A DNA stretch of 64,000 nt from Microbacterium sp. 3J1 (GTDB lineage: Bacteria; Actinomycetota; Actinomycetes; Actinomycetales; Microbacteriaceae): assembly GCF_001049495.1 (NCBI RefSeq), contig NZ_CDWI01000011.1:248001-312000 (forward strand). Direction: 5' to 3'. This document shows, one piece after another, positions 1 through 7,540 of this stretch; the first letter of the stretch is position 1; the number at the start of each line of letters is the position of its first letter. Made by a program: the position numbers and the translations under genes. The notes under the pieces were generated by a model. That model was not told where the DNA came from. It worked only from the letters and a program-made list of their open reading frames with translations, and did no database searches.

Positions 1-1101
1 TTCGACGCGATCGAGCACGATCTGCTCTGGGTCACGGCCGACTACGCACTGTCGCCGATCCAGGCGTCGATCATCGACGCGGCGGTCGAGGAGGGGCTGA
101 CCCACAACCCGAACTACAACGGCGGCACGCTCGACGGGGTGTCGCAGCAGCAGGTCACGATCCGCGACGGACGACGAGTGAACACCTGGATGACGTACGC
201 GCAGCCGGTCGCCGAGCAGCTCACCGTCGTGACCGGGCGCGAGGTGCATTCCGTCATCGTCGAGGACGGTCGCGCGCGCGGCATCCGCCTGTCGGACGGG
301 GAGGAGCTGTTCGCCGACGAGGTCGTCCTCTCGGCCGGCGCGATCGGGTCGCCGATCATCCTCCTGCGATCGGGGATCGGTCCGGCCGAGGAGCTCGACG
401 CGCTCGGGATCCCCGTCGTGCTCGACTCTCCGCAGGTCGGCAAGAACCTGCACGACCACCTGCTGTCGCCCGTCATCTTCACCACCGAGCGGCCTGTCGG
501 TCCGCCGCAGCCCGGCGTCTCGGTGACGCAGACGCACCTGTTCTGGCGCAGCCGCGACGGTCTCGCGCAGCCCGACACCCAGCCCATCCACTTCTCCGTG
601 CCGATGTGGGGCGAACTCGAACCGCGGGGCGATGACGGCTTCACCCTGATGGCCGGACTCGTCACCCCGTACAGCCGCGGGTCTCTGACGCTCTCGGGCC
701 CCGAGGTCTCGGATCTGCCGCTCATCGATCTCGCGGCTCTGGCGGACGAACGCGACGTCGCGGCGCTCGCAGCCTCGGTGCGCCAGTGCCGTCGGATCGG
801 CGCCCGGCCCGCGCTCGCCGAGGAATGGGGCGCGGTCGAGGTGTACCCGGGCCCCGACGTGCCCGACGCCGAGGTCAAGGAGTGGGTGCGCCGTACCGCC
901 ATCACCTACCACCACCAGGTCGGCACCTGCCGGATGGGGTCGGATGCCGAGGCGGTGGTGGATCCGACGCTGCGCGTGCGCGGCCTCGAGGGACTCAGCG
1001 TGATCGACGCCTCGGTCATCCCGACCGTGCCCACCGGCAACACGAACGCCCCGGCGGCGATGATCGGCGAGCGCGGAGCGCGGTTCCTGCTCGCCCGCTG
1101 A
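1..1101 (+). CDS. GMC-family FAD oxidoreductase, C-terminal part (gene starts before the window)
   Basis: The frame is open from the first base and gives 366 residues of a glucose-methanol-choline oxidoreductase (choline dehydrogenase/alcohol oxidase type). The FAD-binding stretch with LSAGAIGSP lies near residue 112. The catalytic-side motif TYHHQVGTCRMG lies near residue 302 (adjacent His 304/305), and the C-terminal NTNAPAAMIGERGA near residue 347. The N-terminal Rossmann motif lies upstream of the window. The family oxidises alcohols to aldehydes with FAD; the substrate cannot be read here. It is followed by a repeat element and then a converging amidohydrolase gene, so it is the last gene of its unit. 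Confidence 0.93.
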   Translation, partial: FDAIEHDLLWVTADYALSPIQASIIDAAVEEGLTHNPNYNGGTLDGVSQQQVTIRDGRRVNTWMTYAQPVAEQLTVVTGREVHSVIVEDGRARGIRLSDGEELFADEVVLSAGAIGSPIILLRSGIGPAEELDALGIPVVLDSPQVGKNLHDHLLSPVIFTTERPVGPPQPGVSVTQTHLFWRSRDGLAQPDTQPIHFSVPMWGELEPRGDDGFTLMAGLVTPYSRGSLTLSGPEVSDLPLIDLAALADERDVAALAASVRQCRRIGARPALAEEWGAVEVYPGPDVPDAEVKEWVRRTAITYHHQVGTCRMGSDAEAVVDPTLRVRGLEGLSVIDASVIPTVPTGNTNAPAAMIGERGARFLLAR

Positions 1102-1130
1102 CGGCATCCGCCCCGGTCGCGGCCGGTGCC

Positions 1131-1252
1131 GTCGGCGCGGGGTCGAATCAGCATCCCGCCGTCGGTGCGGGGTCGAATCAGCATCCCGCCGTCGGTGCGG
1201 GGTCGAAACTGCATCCGAACCGCCGACTTGCGGTGCTTTTTCGACCCCGCAC
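1131..1252. repeat. GGGGTCGA repeat element ending in a hairpin
   Basis: Two exact 30-bp units (1131-1160, 1161-1190; the first differs at one base) each contain GCGGGGTCGAATCAGCATCC. A third head unit runs into a hairpin. The outer stem is 14 bp perfect (1195-1208 with 1239-1252, ending in CGACCCCGCAC). An inner 5-bp stem, ACCGC/GCGGT, is at 1219-1223 and 1230-1234. The architecture, with head units then a hairpin closed by an inverted copy of the same core, is the same as in the array at 51.0-51.6 kb. It sits between convergent genes and could also end transcription. Confidence 0.85.
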
Positions 1253-1379
1253 GCGGGACGGCAGGGGGTCAGCCCGCCCCGTGGAGTGAGCGGATGGTCG
1301 AGCACCGGCGGTTGATGGGGCAGAGGTCCTATCTCGCTGGCCGGTCCTTGCGCTATGCGCGGCGGGCGCCGTACCGGGA

Positions 1380-3035
1380 TCAGCGGACGCTGCCCGAGCC
1401 CGCGGTGTGGACCTCGCGGCCGGCGAACCAGGTCGACAGGACGACGGTGCCCACGATGTCGTCCGGCGGGCCCGCGATCGCGTCGCGCGCGAGCACGACG
1501 AAGTCGGCCGACTTGCCCACCGCGATCGACCCGGTCTCCTGGCCCAGCCCCATCGCGGTCGCGGCGTTGATCGTGAAGACCTCGAGGGCCTCCTCCGGGG
1601 TGATCGCCTGCTCCGCCCAGAGGACCCCGGGCGCGCGGCGGAGGGGATCGGCGCGCGTCACGAGTCCTTGGAGTCCCTCCAGGGTGTTCGGAGATTCGCT
1701 GACGGGCCAGTCGGAGCCGCCGGCGACGAGCGCCCCGGCGTCGAGCAGCGCACGGTTGGGCTGCGAGTGCTCGGCCCGGTCGCCGAGGACCTCGGCGAGT
1801 GCCTGCGGGATGACTCCGGGGAACCAGATGAAGGGCGAGATGTCGGCCGACACGTCGAGAGCACGCAGCCGAGGGATGTCGGACCCGGCGAGGAACTGAC
1901 CGTGCGCGATCTGGATCGGCGTGGTGAACCCCTCCGTCCGGATGCGTTCCGCGACGTCCAGCACGAGACGGGCCGAGCCGTCACCCGTGCAGTGCACCTT
2001 CGCGCCGAGGCCGCGTTCGGCGACGGAGCGCAGCCACCCGTGCAGCTCCTCGAACGACATCGTCGCCTCCCCGTGGAAGTGGGCCCCGTGCACGGCATCC
2101 GCGACATACGGCTCGAGGAACGAGGCGGTCCGAGCGGGGGGCACGCCGTCGAGGAAGATCTTGACGAAGTCGGGTCGGTGATGCGGCGTGCGGAACTCCT
2201 CGCCGCGCTCGATCAGCGGCGATCCGATGGGATCGAACCCGAAGATCTCGTCGTTGATGAGCAGCGACGACACGACCCACGCGTTCAGCTCGCCCGCGCG
2301 GTCGAGGGCGGCCAGCGCCGCGAGGATGTCGACCGAGACACCGGCGTCCTGGAAGGTCGTGATCCCGAACGAGTTCAGGAGCTCCACCCCATGGCGGGAT
2401 GCGGCGACGTGCTGCTCGGGCGTCAGACCGCCGCTGCGGTCGTACGCCTCCTGCACCGGGATGCCGGCCGCTTCGAGCAGCACGCCGGTCGGCGTCCCGT
2501 CCTCGGGATCGAGGACCGTGACGCCGCCCGCCGGGACGCTGTCCGTCGAGATGCCGGCGAGCTCCAGAGCGCGGGTGCTGGCCCAGCGATTGTGCCGGGA
2601 GTCCTCGACGATCACCACCGGGCGCCCGCCCGCCGCCTCGTCCAGCCGCTGCCTCGTCGCGGTGTTCGCGAGCGTCGGAAGCAGCGTGGTCGCCACGACC
2701 CCGCCGATGATCCACGCGTCCGCGGGCAGCGACGCCGCCTTCTCGCGCACCCGGTCGAGGATCTCGTCGAGGGTCAGCGACGGCGGCAGCGAGAGCTCGA
2801 ACAGCTCGGTCCGGCCGGCCAGTGCGTGATGGTTGTGCACGTCGACGAAGCCGGGGTAGACCGCGGCGTCGCCGACGTCGAGCATCCGCGTCTCGGGTCC
2901 TCTGCGGGAGGAGACCTCGTCGAGGGTGCCGACGGCCACGATGCGGCCGTCCTGCACGGCGAAGGCCTCGACCACGGGCTGCGCGCGGTCGGCCGTCCGG
3001 ATGACGGACCCCGTGACGATGAGGTCGGCCGTCAT
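1380..3035 (-). CDS. Amidohydrolase family 3 (YtcJ/NfdA-like) metal-dependent hydrolase
   Basis: A 551-residue protein of the amidohydrolase superfamily, YtcJ-like branch. The metal-binding HNH is near residue 67 (PGFVDVHNHH), a VKIFLDG lysine segment is near mid-protein, then KVHCTGDGS, QIAHGQ and GGSDWPVSE supply the later His/Asp ligands. The C-terminal beta-sandwich ends with GKSADFVVLARD. Relatives include N-substituted formamide deformylase (NfdA), so hydrolysis of an amide or formamide is possible; the substrate is not shown. The ATG at 3035 shares one base with the TGA of the upstream MoaF-like gene (TGATG), which indicates coupled translation. A GTG lies one codon earlier at 3038. 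It is the last gene of a leftward unit with the MoaF-like gene. Confidence 0.9.
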   Translation of the reverse strand: MTADLIVTGSVIRTADRAQPVVEAFAVQDGRIVAVGTLDEVSSRRGPETRMLDVGDAAVYPGFVDVHNHHALAGRTELFELSLPPSLTLDEILDRVREKAASLPADAWIIGGVVATTLLPTLANTATRQRLDEAAGGRPVVIVEDSRHNRWASTRALELAGISTDSVPAGGVTVLDPEDGTPTGVLLEAAGIPVQEAYDRSGGLTPEQHVAASRHGVELLNSFGITTFQDAGVSVDILAALAALDRAGELNAWVVSSLLINDEIFGFDPIGSPLIERGEEFRTPHHRPDFVKIFLDGVPPARTASFLEPYVADAVHGAHFHGEATMSFEELHGWLRSVAERGLGAKVHCTGDGSARLVLDVAERIRTEGFTTPIQIAHGQFLAGSDIPRLRALDVSADISPFIWFPGVIPQALAEVLGDRAEHSQPNRALLDAGALVAGGSDWPVSESPNTLEGLQGLVTRADPLRRAPGVLWAEQAITPEEALEVFTINAATAMGLGQETGSIAVGKSADFVVLARDAIAGPPDDIVGTVVLSTWFAGREVHTAGSGSVR

Positions 3036-3874
3036 CACGCGTCTCCGAAGTGCGCGGGCTCGAGCCCCGGTGCATGGTGCGTGGTCGACAGCAGGCGGCC
3101 GTGGGCGCCGAACGTGAAGTGCGTCGGCACCTCGCCGGACTCGTCGAGTCCGAACAGCACCCCGTGCGAGCGGATCGCGTTCACATCACGATGATCGGCG
3201 ATCGTGACCGATGCGCAGGGGATGACCTTCTCGCGCCAGGCGAAGACGTAGATTCCGGGGCGCACCTGCCACACGCTGTTCTCGTCGGTGTCGGCGAGCC
3301 CGCGCTCGGGGCCGGCGAGGCACTGCCAGGAGTACCAGCGCTCGGAGAGGTAGACGTGCTCGTACGCGTGCTCCTCGCTGTAGACCCATTCGACGCGGCG
3401 GCCGATGAGCGTCGTCGTCGGAGCCGGTTCCGCACCCGTGACGGCGGCCCCCTCGAGGACGCCCGGTGCGAAGAGGTGCTGCACGCGCGTGCGGCCCTGC
3501 TCGGGCGCGGGGAGGATCACCGACAGGACCGCGAGTGCGCGACCGTGACGGAGATCGACGATCAGCGACACCGCCTCGTTCGGCAGGTAGTCGTGATGGA
3601 ACTGCACGAAGTAGAGCTCGTCGTCGACCTCGAAGGCCTCGTAGTCGTCGGTGTCGGTCGCCGCTTCCGTCGGGTCCTCGGCGCCCGGTCGGTAGTCCCA
3701 CGTGACCGTCGTGTCGGCGAAGCGGTGCGAGATGCGCGTGCCGCGCGCATCCACCACGGTGATCTTGCGTCCGCTCAGCGCCGTCGAATGCGGCGCCTTG
3801 TTCGCGTCGAAGCCGGGAGCGAGGCCTTCCAGCGGAAGCCAGGTGGAGGTGTCGGCGGGGTTGAGGGTCGTCAT
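3035..3874 (-). CDS. MoaF-like family protein (first of two paralogues)
   Basis: A 279-residue soluble protein that I recognise as MoaF-like by its pattern: an N-terminal half with a GRKITVV / FADTTVTWDY strand pattern, and a C-terminal half with YSEEHAYEHVYLSERWYSWQCLAGPE, then a WQVRPGIYVFAWRE strand and a GLDESGE turn. The same C-terminal pattern recurs in the gene at 15024-15845. In enterobacteria moaF lies in the monoamine regulon; despite the name no molybdopterin genes are here. The biochemical role is unknown; a small-ligand (calycin-like) barrel is an inference. Start ATG 3874 has AAGGAG ahead of it. It sits between an APC permease and an amidohydrolase on the same strand. Confidence 0.72.
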   Translation of the reverse strand: MTTLNPADTSTWLPLEGLAPGFDANKAPHSTALSGRKITVVDARGTRISHRFADTTVTWDYRPGAEDPTEAATDTDDYEAFEVDDELYFVQFHHDYLPNEAVSLIVDLRHGRALAVLSVILPAPEQGRTRVQHLFAPGVLEGAAVTGAEPAPTTTLIGRRVEWVYSEEHAYEHVYLSERWYSWQCLAGPERGLADTDENSVWQVRPGIYVFAWREKVIPCASVTIADHRDVNAIRSHGVLFGLDESGEVPTHFTFGAHGRLLSTTHHAPGLEPAHFGDA

Positions 3875-3884
3875 GTCTCTCCTT

Positions 3885-3941
3885 GGAGTCGGGGGTCGTG
3901 CGTCGGAGTCGGGGATCGTGCGTCGGAGCGGAGGTCGTGCG
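3885..3941. repeat. 20-bp tandem repeat in the APC permease/MoaF gap
   Basis: Two 20-bp units (3885-3904, 3905-3924) differ by one base, followed by a partial third (3925-3941). Each begins GGAGTCGGGG and ends TCGTGCG. They fill the short gap between the permease stop and the MoaF-like start and may be replication slippage. Confidence 0.8.
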
Positions 3942-3947
3942 GACGTG

Positions 3948-5402
3948 TCAGCGGTTGCTGAACTGCTCGAGGTCGGAGGAAAGGCCCTCGTAGACGGCGG
4001 GGCGGGATCTCTTGAGGTAGGCGGCGTAGACGACGCCGCCGATGAGGGCGAGCACGAGCAGCAGCGGCATCAAGCGGATCGCGAGCTCCTCGGAGCCGGC
4101 GACGATGTTGAAGTTGACGACCGCGAGGACCGAGATCGCGGCGATGCCGAGGAAGCCGATGCCGGGGGCGATGAACGTGCTCCACCAGCGCGGATCCTGC
4201 CTGCGGCGGAAGTACACGACGATCGAGATCGCGGCGAGCCCCTGCAGGATCAGCACGCTCAGCGTGCCGAACCCGAGCATCGCGGGGACGAGGGTGAGGA
4301 TCGGGTCGGCCCCGGCGATCGCGAAGATGATCGCGACGATCCCGGCGAACGATGCCTGCACGATGCCCGCGAGCTGCGGAGCGCCGTTGCTGCGGGTGCG
4401 GGCGAGCGCCTGCGGCAGGATGCGCGCGCGACCGAGCGAGTACAGGTAGCGCGTGGCGGAGTTGTGGAACGCCAGCATCGCCGCGAACAGGCTCACGAGC
4501 AGCAGCACCATCATGACGGTGGTGAGCGGACCCCCGAGGTACTGCTGCGACAGCGAGAAGATGAGGTCGCCGGTGGGCAGGTGCTCGAGCGCGGTGGCCT
4601 GAGCCTGAGCCACGCCGGTCGCGCTGACGACCGCCCAGGTGGTGACGCCGAGGATGACGCCGATGGCGATGATCGACGTGTAGGTCGCGCGCGGGATGGT
4701 GCGCAGCGGCTGCTTGGCCTCTTCGCTGAAGAGGGCCGTCGCCTCGAAACCGAGGAACCCGGTGGCGGCGAGGAGGAGGCCGATGGGCAGCGATCCCGAG
4801 AACACGGCCTCAGGGCTGAACGCGCCCAGGTCGTAGCCGGTCTGGACGAGCACGGAGACGTCGAACACGACGAGCATCAGCACCTCGAGCACCAGGCAGA
4901 CGCCCAGCACCTTCGAGCTGAAGTCGACGCCTATCCGCGCGAGGACGAAGCACACGACGATCGACAGCAGTCCCCACACCAGCCAGTGCACGTCGAGGCC
5001 GGTGAGGTCGCGGATGATGTTCTGCATGAAGAATCCGCTGGTGCCGATCGTGCCGACCACGAAGAAGTTGTAGCCGAGCGTCGCGATCAGCCCGGCGATG
5101 AGCCCTCCGGTGCGTCCCAGCCCTTTCACGACGAACGCGTAGAAGCCGCCGGCGTTGACGAGCTGCTTCGACATCTGCGCGTAGCCGACCGCGAACAGCA
5201 GCAGGATCCCCGCGACGAGGAAGAACGACATCGGCGTGCCGCCGCCGTTGCCCAGCGCGATCGCGAGCGAGGCGACGACGACGATGCCGGTCAGCGGGGC
5301 GACCGCCGCGAGGACGAGGAAGACGATGCCGGCGACGCCGAGGGCGCCGGGGCGGAGAGAGGTGTGGTCGTGCGTCGTGGACGCGGTGATCGGGTCTGCC
5401 AC
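3948..5402 (-). CDS. APC-superfamily amino acid/amine permease
   Basis: A 484-residue integral membrane protein with about 12 hydrophobic segments. It begins with the APC-type first helix (GALGVAGIVFLVLAAVAPLTG, with AP-T-G, near residues 18-38). GGFYAFVVKGLGR in TM3 and GFLGFEATALFSEEAKQP near the middle are typical of amino-acid/polyamine/organocation permeases. It probably imports an amino acid or amine by cation symport. Start GTG 5402 has AAGGAG a few bases ahead. It leads a leftward unit with the MoaF-like protein and amidohydrolase (73-bp gap with a tandem repeat), suggesting that it feeds their substrate. Confidence 0.9.
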   Translation of the reverse strand: MADPITASTTHDHTSLRPGALGVAGIVFLVLAAVAPLTGIVVVASLAIALGNGGGTPMSFFLVAGILLLFAVGYAQMSKQLVNAGGFYAFVVKGLGRTGGLIAGLIATLGYNFFVVGTIGTSGFFMQNIIRDLTGLDVHWLVWGLLSIVVCFVLARIGVDFSSKVLGVCLVLEVLMLVVFDVSVLVQTGYDLGAFSPEAVFSGSLPIGLLLAATGFLGFEATALFSEEAKQPLRTIPRATYTSIIAIGVILGVTTWAVVSATGVAQAQATALEHLPTGDLIFSLSQQYLGGPLTTVMMVLLLVSLFAAMLAFHNSATRYLYSLGRARILPQALARTRSNGAPQLAGIVQASFAGIVAIIFAIAGADPILTLVPAMLGFGTLSVLILQGLAAISIVVYFRRRQDPRWWSTFIAPGIGFLGIAAISVLAVVNFNIVAGSEELAIRLMPLLLVLALIGGVVYAAYLKRSRPAVYEGLSSDLEQFSNR

Positions 5403-5440
5403 GGCGGCTCCTTTGCTCGGTGACGGCCGCGCTCGCGCGG

Positions 5441-5467
5441 CATCGACGACGAGGGGAATCGTCGATG
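5441..5467. promoter_or_regulatory. Inverted repeat in the divergent permease/SDR promoter region
   Basis: CATCGACGA (5441-5449) and TCGTCGATG (5459-5467) form a perfect 9+9 bp inverted repeat about 50 bp upstream of the APC permease start and 180 bp upstream of the rightward SDR. It could be an operator serving either direction or a short hairpin. No other copy was noticed. Confidence 0.4.
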
Positions 5468-5647
5468 ATGCGAGTCTGCTCGCGCTGAGGATGCGCCGCT
5501 TGACCCTGAGTGAAGGACGATGGTGCGAGCGCGCACACCAGCGCTGACGGCGTTCTGCGAGCGGATGCCGGAGAGCAGGATGACCGAGACGACACCGCCG
5601 TCCTCACAGTGCGCCACCGGCGTGCGGGCGGAGTCACGAGGGGCCGC

Positions 5648-6499
5648 ATGGACCTGCAGCTGCACGGACGCACCGCGCTGATCACGGGTGCCGCGAGCGG
5701 CATCGGACGCGCCACGGCGCTGGCGCTCGCCGCGGAGGGGATGCGGGTGGCGCTGCTGGACCGCGATGCGGAGGCGCTCGAGGAGGTGGCCGCGGCGTGT
5801 GCTGCTGTCGGCGCCGGTGCTGGTGCTGGGGCTGGTGCTGCTGGTGCTTCTGCCGGTGCGGGTGCAGGTTCTGGTGCTTCTGCTGTGGGGGACGCAGGCG
5901 GCGCGATGCGGGCTGTGCCGGTCGTCGCCGACGTGACCTCGGAGGAGCAGGTGAGCCGCGCTGTGGGCGACGCCGTCCGGGAGCTCGGCGGTCTGGATGC
6001 GCTCGTCTGCTGTGCGGGGATCTCCGGACCGGTCGGGCAGAGCATCGACGCGCTCTCGCTCGATGATTGGAACGCCGTGCTGGCCGTGAACGTGACCGGC
6101 GCGTTCCTCGTCGTCCGAGAGGCGCTTCCTGCGCTCAGGGCCGCGTCCGCGGCATCCGTCGTGCTGCTCGCCAGCGACTCGGCGTCGGTCGCCTCGCAGG
6201 GCATGGTGCCGTACTGCGCCTCGAAGGCCGCGCTGGTGCAGTTCGGACGAGCCCTCTCCGTCGATCTCGCCGGCACCGGTGTGAGGGTCAACTCCGTCGC
6301 ACCCTCGGTGGTCGACACCCCGATGAGCCGCAGCGATCTCGGAGCCGATGCGTTCTCCGACGCCTCGTTCCCGGTGCAGAGCGCCGACGAGGTCGCGGCG
6401 CACGTGGCCTATCTCGTGTCGCCGCGCAGCCGCGCCGTCAACGGCACGAGCCTTCTCAGTGACTTCGGGTACTCGGCCCGATCGGGATTTCCCGCATGA
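5648..6499 (+). CDS. Short-chain dehydrogenase/reductase with a Gly/Ala insertion
   Basis: A 283-residue SDR oxidoreductase. TGAASGIGRA near residue 14 is the NAD(P)-binding Rossmann motif, CCAGISG is the NNAG-equivalent loop, and YCASK gives the Tyr-x-x-x-Lys catalytic pair after a Ser-rich strand. The C-terminal RAVNGTSLLSDFGY is typical of the classical family. Residues about 54-82 are an almost pure Gly/Ala/Ser tract encoded mainly by GGT and GCT, unlike the GGC/GCC usage around it. Start ATG 5648 follows GAGGGG; a longer open frame begins earlier without family similarity. The next SDR starts 32 bp downstream on the same strand. Confidence 0.88.
   Translation: MDLQLHGRTALITGAASGIGRATALALAAEGMRVALLDRDAEALEEVAAACAAVGAGAGAGAGAAGASAGAGAGSGASAVGDAGGAMRAVPVVADVTSEEQVSRAVGDAVRELGGLDALVCCAGISGPVGQSIDALSLDDWNAVLAVNVTGAFLVVREALPALRAASAASVVLLASDSASVASQGMVPYCASKAALVQFGRALSVDLAGTGVRVNSVAPSVVDTPMSRSDLGADAFSDASFPVQSADEVAAHVAYLVSPRSRAVNGTSLLSDFGYSARSGFPA
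5807..5893 (+). repeat. GGTGCT microsatellite-like tract inside the SDR gene
   Basis: About 85 bp of GGTGCT/GGTGCTTCT-type repeats coding for alternating Gly-Ala-Ser. The tract keeps the frame and uses T-ending codons that are rare in the neighbouring coding sequence. It probably arose by slippage. Confidence 0.85.
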
Positions 6500-6531
6500 T
6501 GCGCGCGAGCGCCGGACAATCAGGAGCAGAT

Positions 6532-7347
6532 ATGGGACTTGCAGTCGGATCGACCGTCTCGGGGCGGGTCGTCGTGATCACGGGCGGAGGCACCGGCATC
6601 GGCGCCGCGATCGCCGAACGGTATGCCGCGGAGGGTGCGCATGTCGTGGTGGTGGGGCGCCGCCCCGAGCCGCTGCAGGCCGTCGAGGCGGCGGTGGGGG
6701 CGCATCCGATCATCGCCGATGCCGCGGACACGACCTCGGCGAAGGCGGCCGTGGCGGAGGTGCTGGCGACCTTCGGGCGGATCGACGTGCTGGTGGCGAA
6801 CGCCGGCGGGCATGGGTTCTCGCCGGTCGCGGAGACCGACGACGACAGCTGGGAGGCAGCCATCCGCGCGAACCTCACGACCGCGTTCGTGATGGCGAGG
6901 GAGGCGCTGCCGGCACTGATCGAGGCGAAGGGTCAGATCGTGATCGTGTCGTCGCTAGCGGGGCTGTTCGCGGGTCCGTCGGTCGCCGGATACACCGTGG
7001 GCAAGCACGCGCTGATCGGTCTGACCCGCACGCTGGCGAGGGACTACGGTCGGCAGGGCGTGCGCGTGAATGCGGTGTGCCCGGGATGGGTTCAGACCCC
7101 CATGGCCGACGACGAGATGGACGAGTTCGCCACGCACGCCGGTCTCTCGTCGAGGGAAGAGGCGTATGCGACGGTGACCGCGGATGTTCCGCTGCGGCGT
7201 CCTGCCCGGCCGGCCGAGATCGCCTCGGTGGTGAGATTCCTCGGGTCGGGGGAGTCGTCGTACGTCACCGGGGCGGTGATCGTCGCCGACGGCGGATCGC
7301 ACGTGGTGGACGTCCCGACGATCGCGTTCGATCACGCCGGGATGTAA
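6532..7347 (+). CDS. Short-chain dehydrogenase/reductase (3-oxoacyl-ACP reductase/glucose dehydrogenase-like)
   Basis: A 271-residue classical SDR: TGGGTGIG near residue 18 binds NAD(P), NAGG is the structural loop, the catalytic Ser lies in VSSLAG, and YTVGK is the Tyr-Lys pair. CPGWVQTPM and YVTGAVIVADGG complete the family pattern. ATG 6532 is preferred over ATG 6496 because AGGAG lies at 6522-6526. It follows the first SDR in the same direction, so the two probably act in one pathway oxidising or reducing a hydroxyl. The substrate is unknown. Confidence 0.9.
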   Translation: MGLAVGSTVSGRVVVITGGGTGIGAAIAERYAAEGAHVVVVGRRPEPLQAVEAAVGAHPIIADAADTTSAKAAVAEVLATFGRIDVLVANAGGHGFSPVAETDDDSWEAAIRANLTTAFVMAREALPALIEAKGQIVIVSSLAGLFAGPSVAGYTVGKHALIGLTRTLARDYGRQGVRVNAVCPGWVQTPMADDEMDEFATHAGLSSREEAYATVTADVPLRRPARPAEIASVVRFLGSGESSYVTGAVIVADGGSHVVDVPTIAFDHAGM

Positions 7348-7354
7348 CGGGGTT

Positions 7355-7378
7355 GGGCGGAGCCGCCCGAGAGCTTTC
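7355..7378 (+). terminator. Short GC hairpin with T-rich tail after the SDR pair
   Basis: GGGCGG/CCGCCC (7355-7360, 7363-7368) with a 2-base gap is followed by the T-rich GAGAGCTTTCTT. A sister sequence, GGTGGAGCCGCCCGAGA, recurs about 35 bp on. The short loop makes the hairpin imperfect, so termination is only possible. The rest of the gap up to 7540 shows nothing I can name. Confidence 0.35.
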
Positions 7379-7540
7379 TTGGTCGTCGAGCGAGGCGGGT
7401 GGAGCCGCCCGAGACGAGACATCCTCGTGCGATGGCCCGAGGAACTCGTGTTCCGGTGTTTCGGAATACAGCCGCTGACCTGGGCGAATAGAGGGTTCCA
7501 CGGGGCTCGAATGTCGGTGGTCTCGGGTTGACTCACGGGT

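Noticed and set aside
1407..3194. Long rightward open frame opposite the amidohydrolase
   Set aside because: It is Arg/Asp/Glu/Gly-rich without any domain, and the opposite strand carries the full amidohydrolase with all metal motifs; GC-rich genomes give such shadow frames.
3702..5423. Long rightward frame opposite the APC permease
   Set aside because: Low-complexity charged sequence and no start signals; the leftward frame encodes a clear 12-helix permease.
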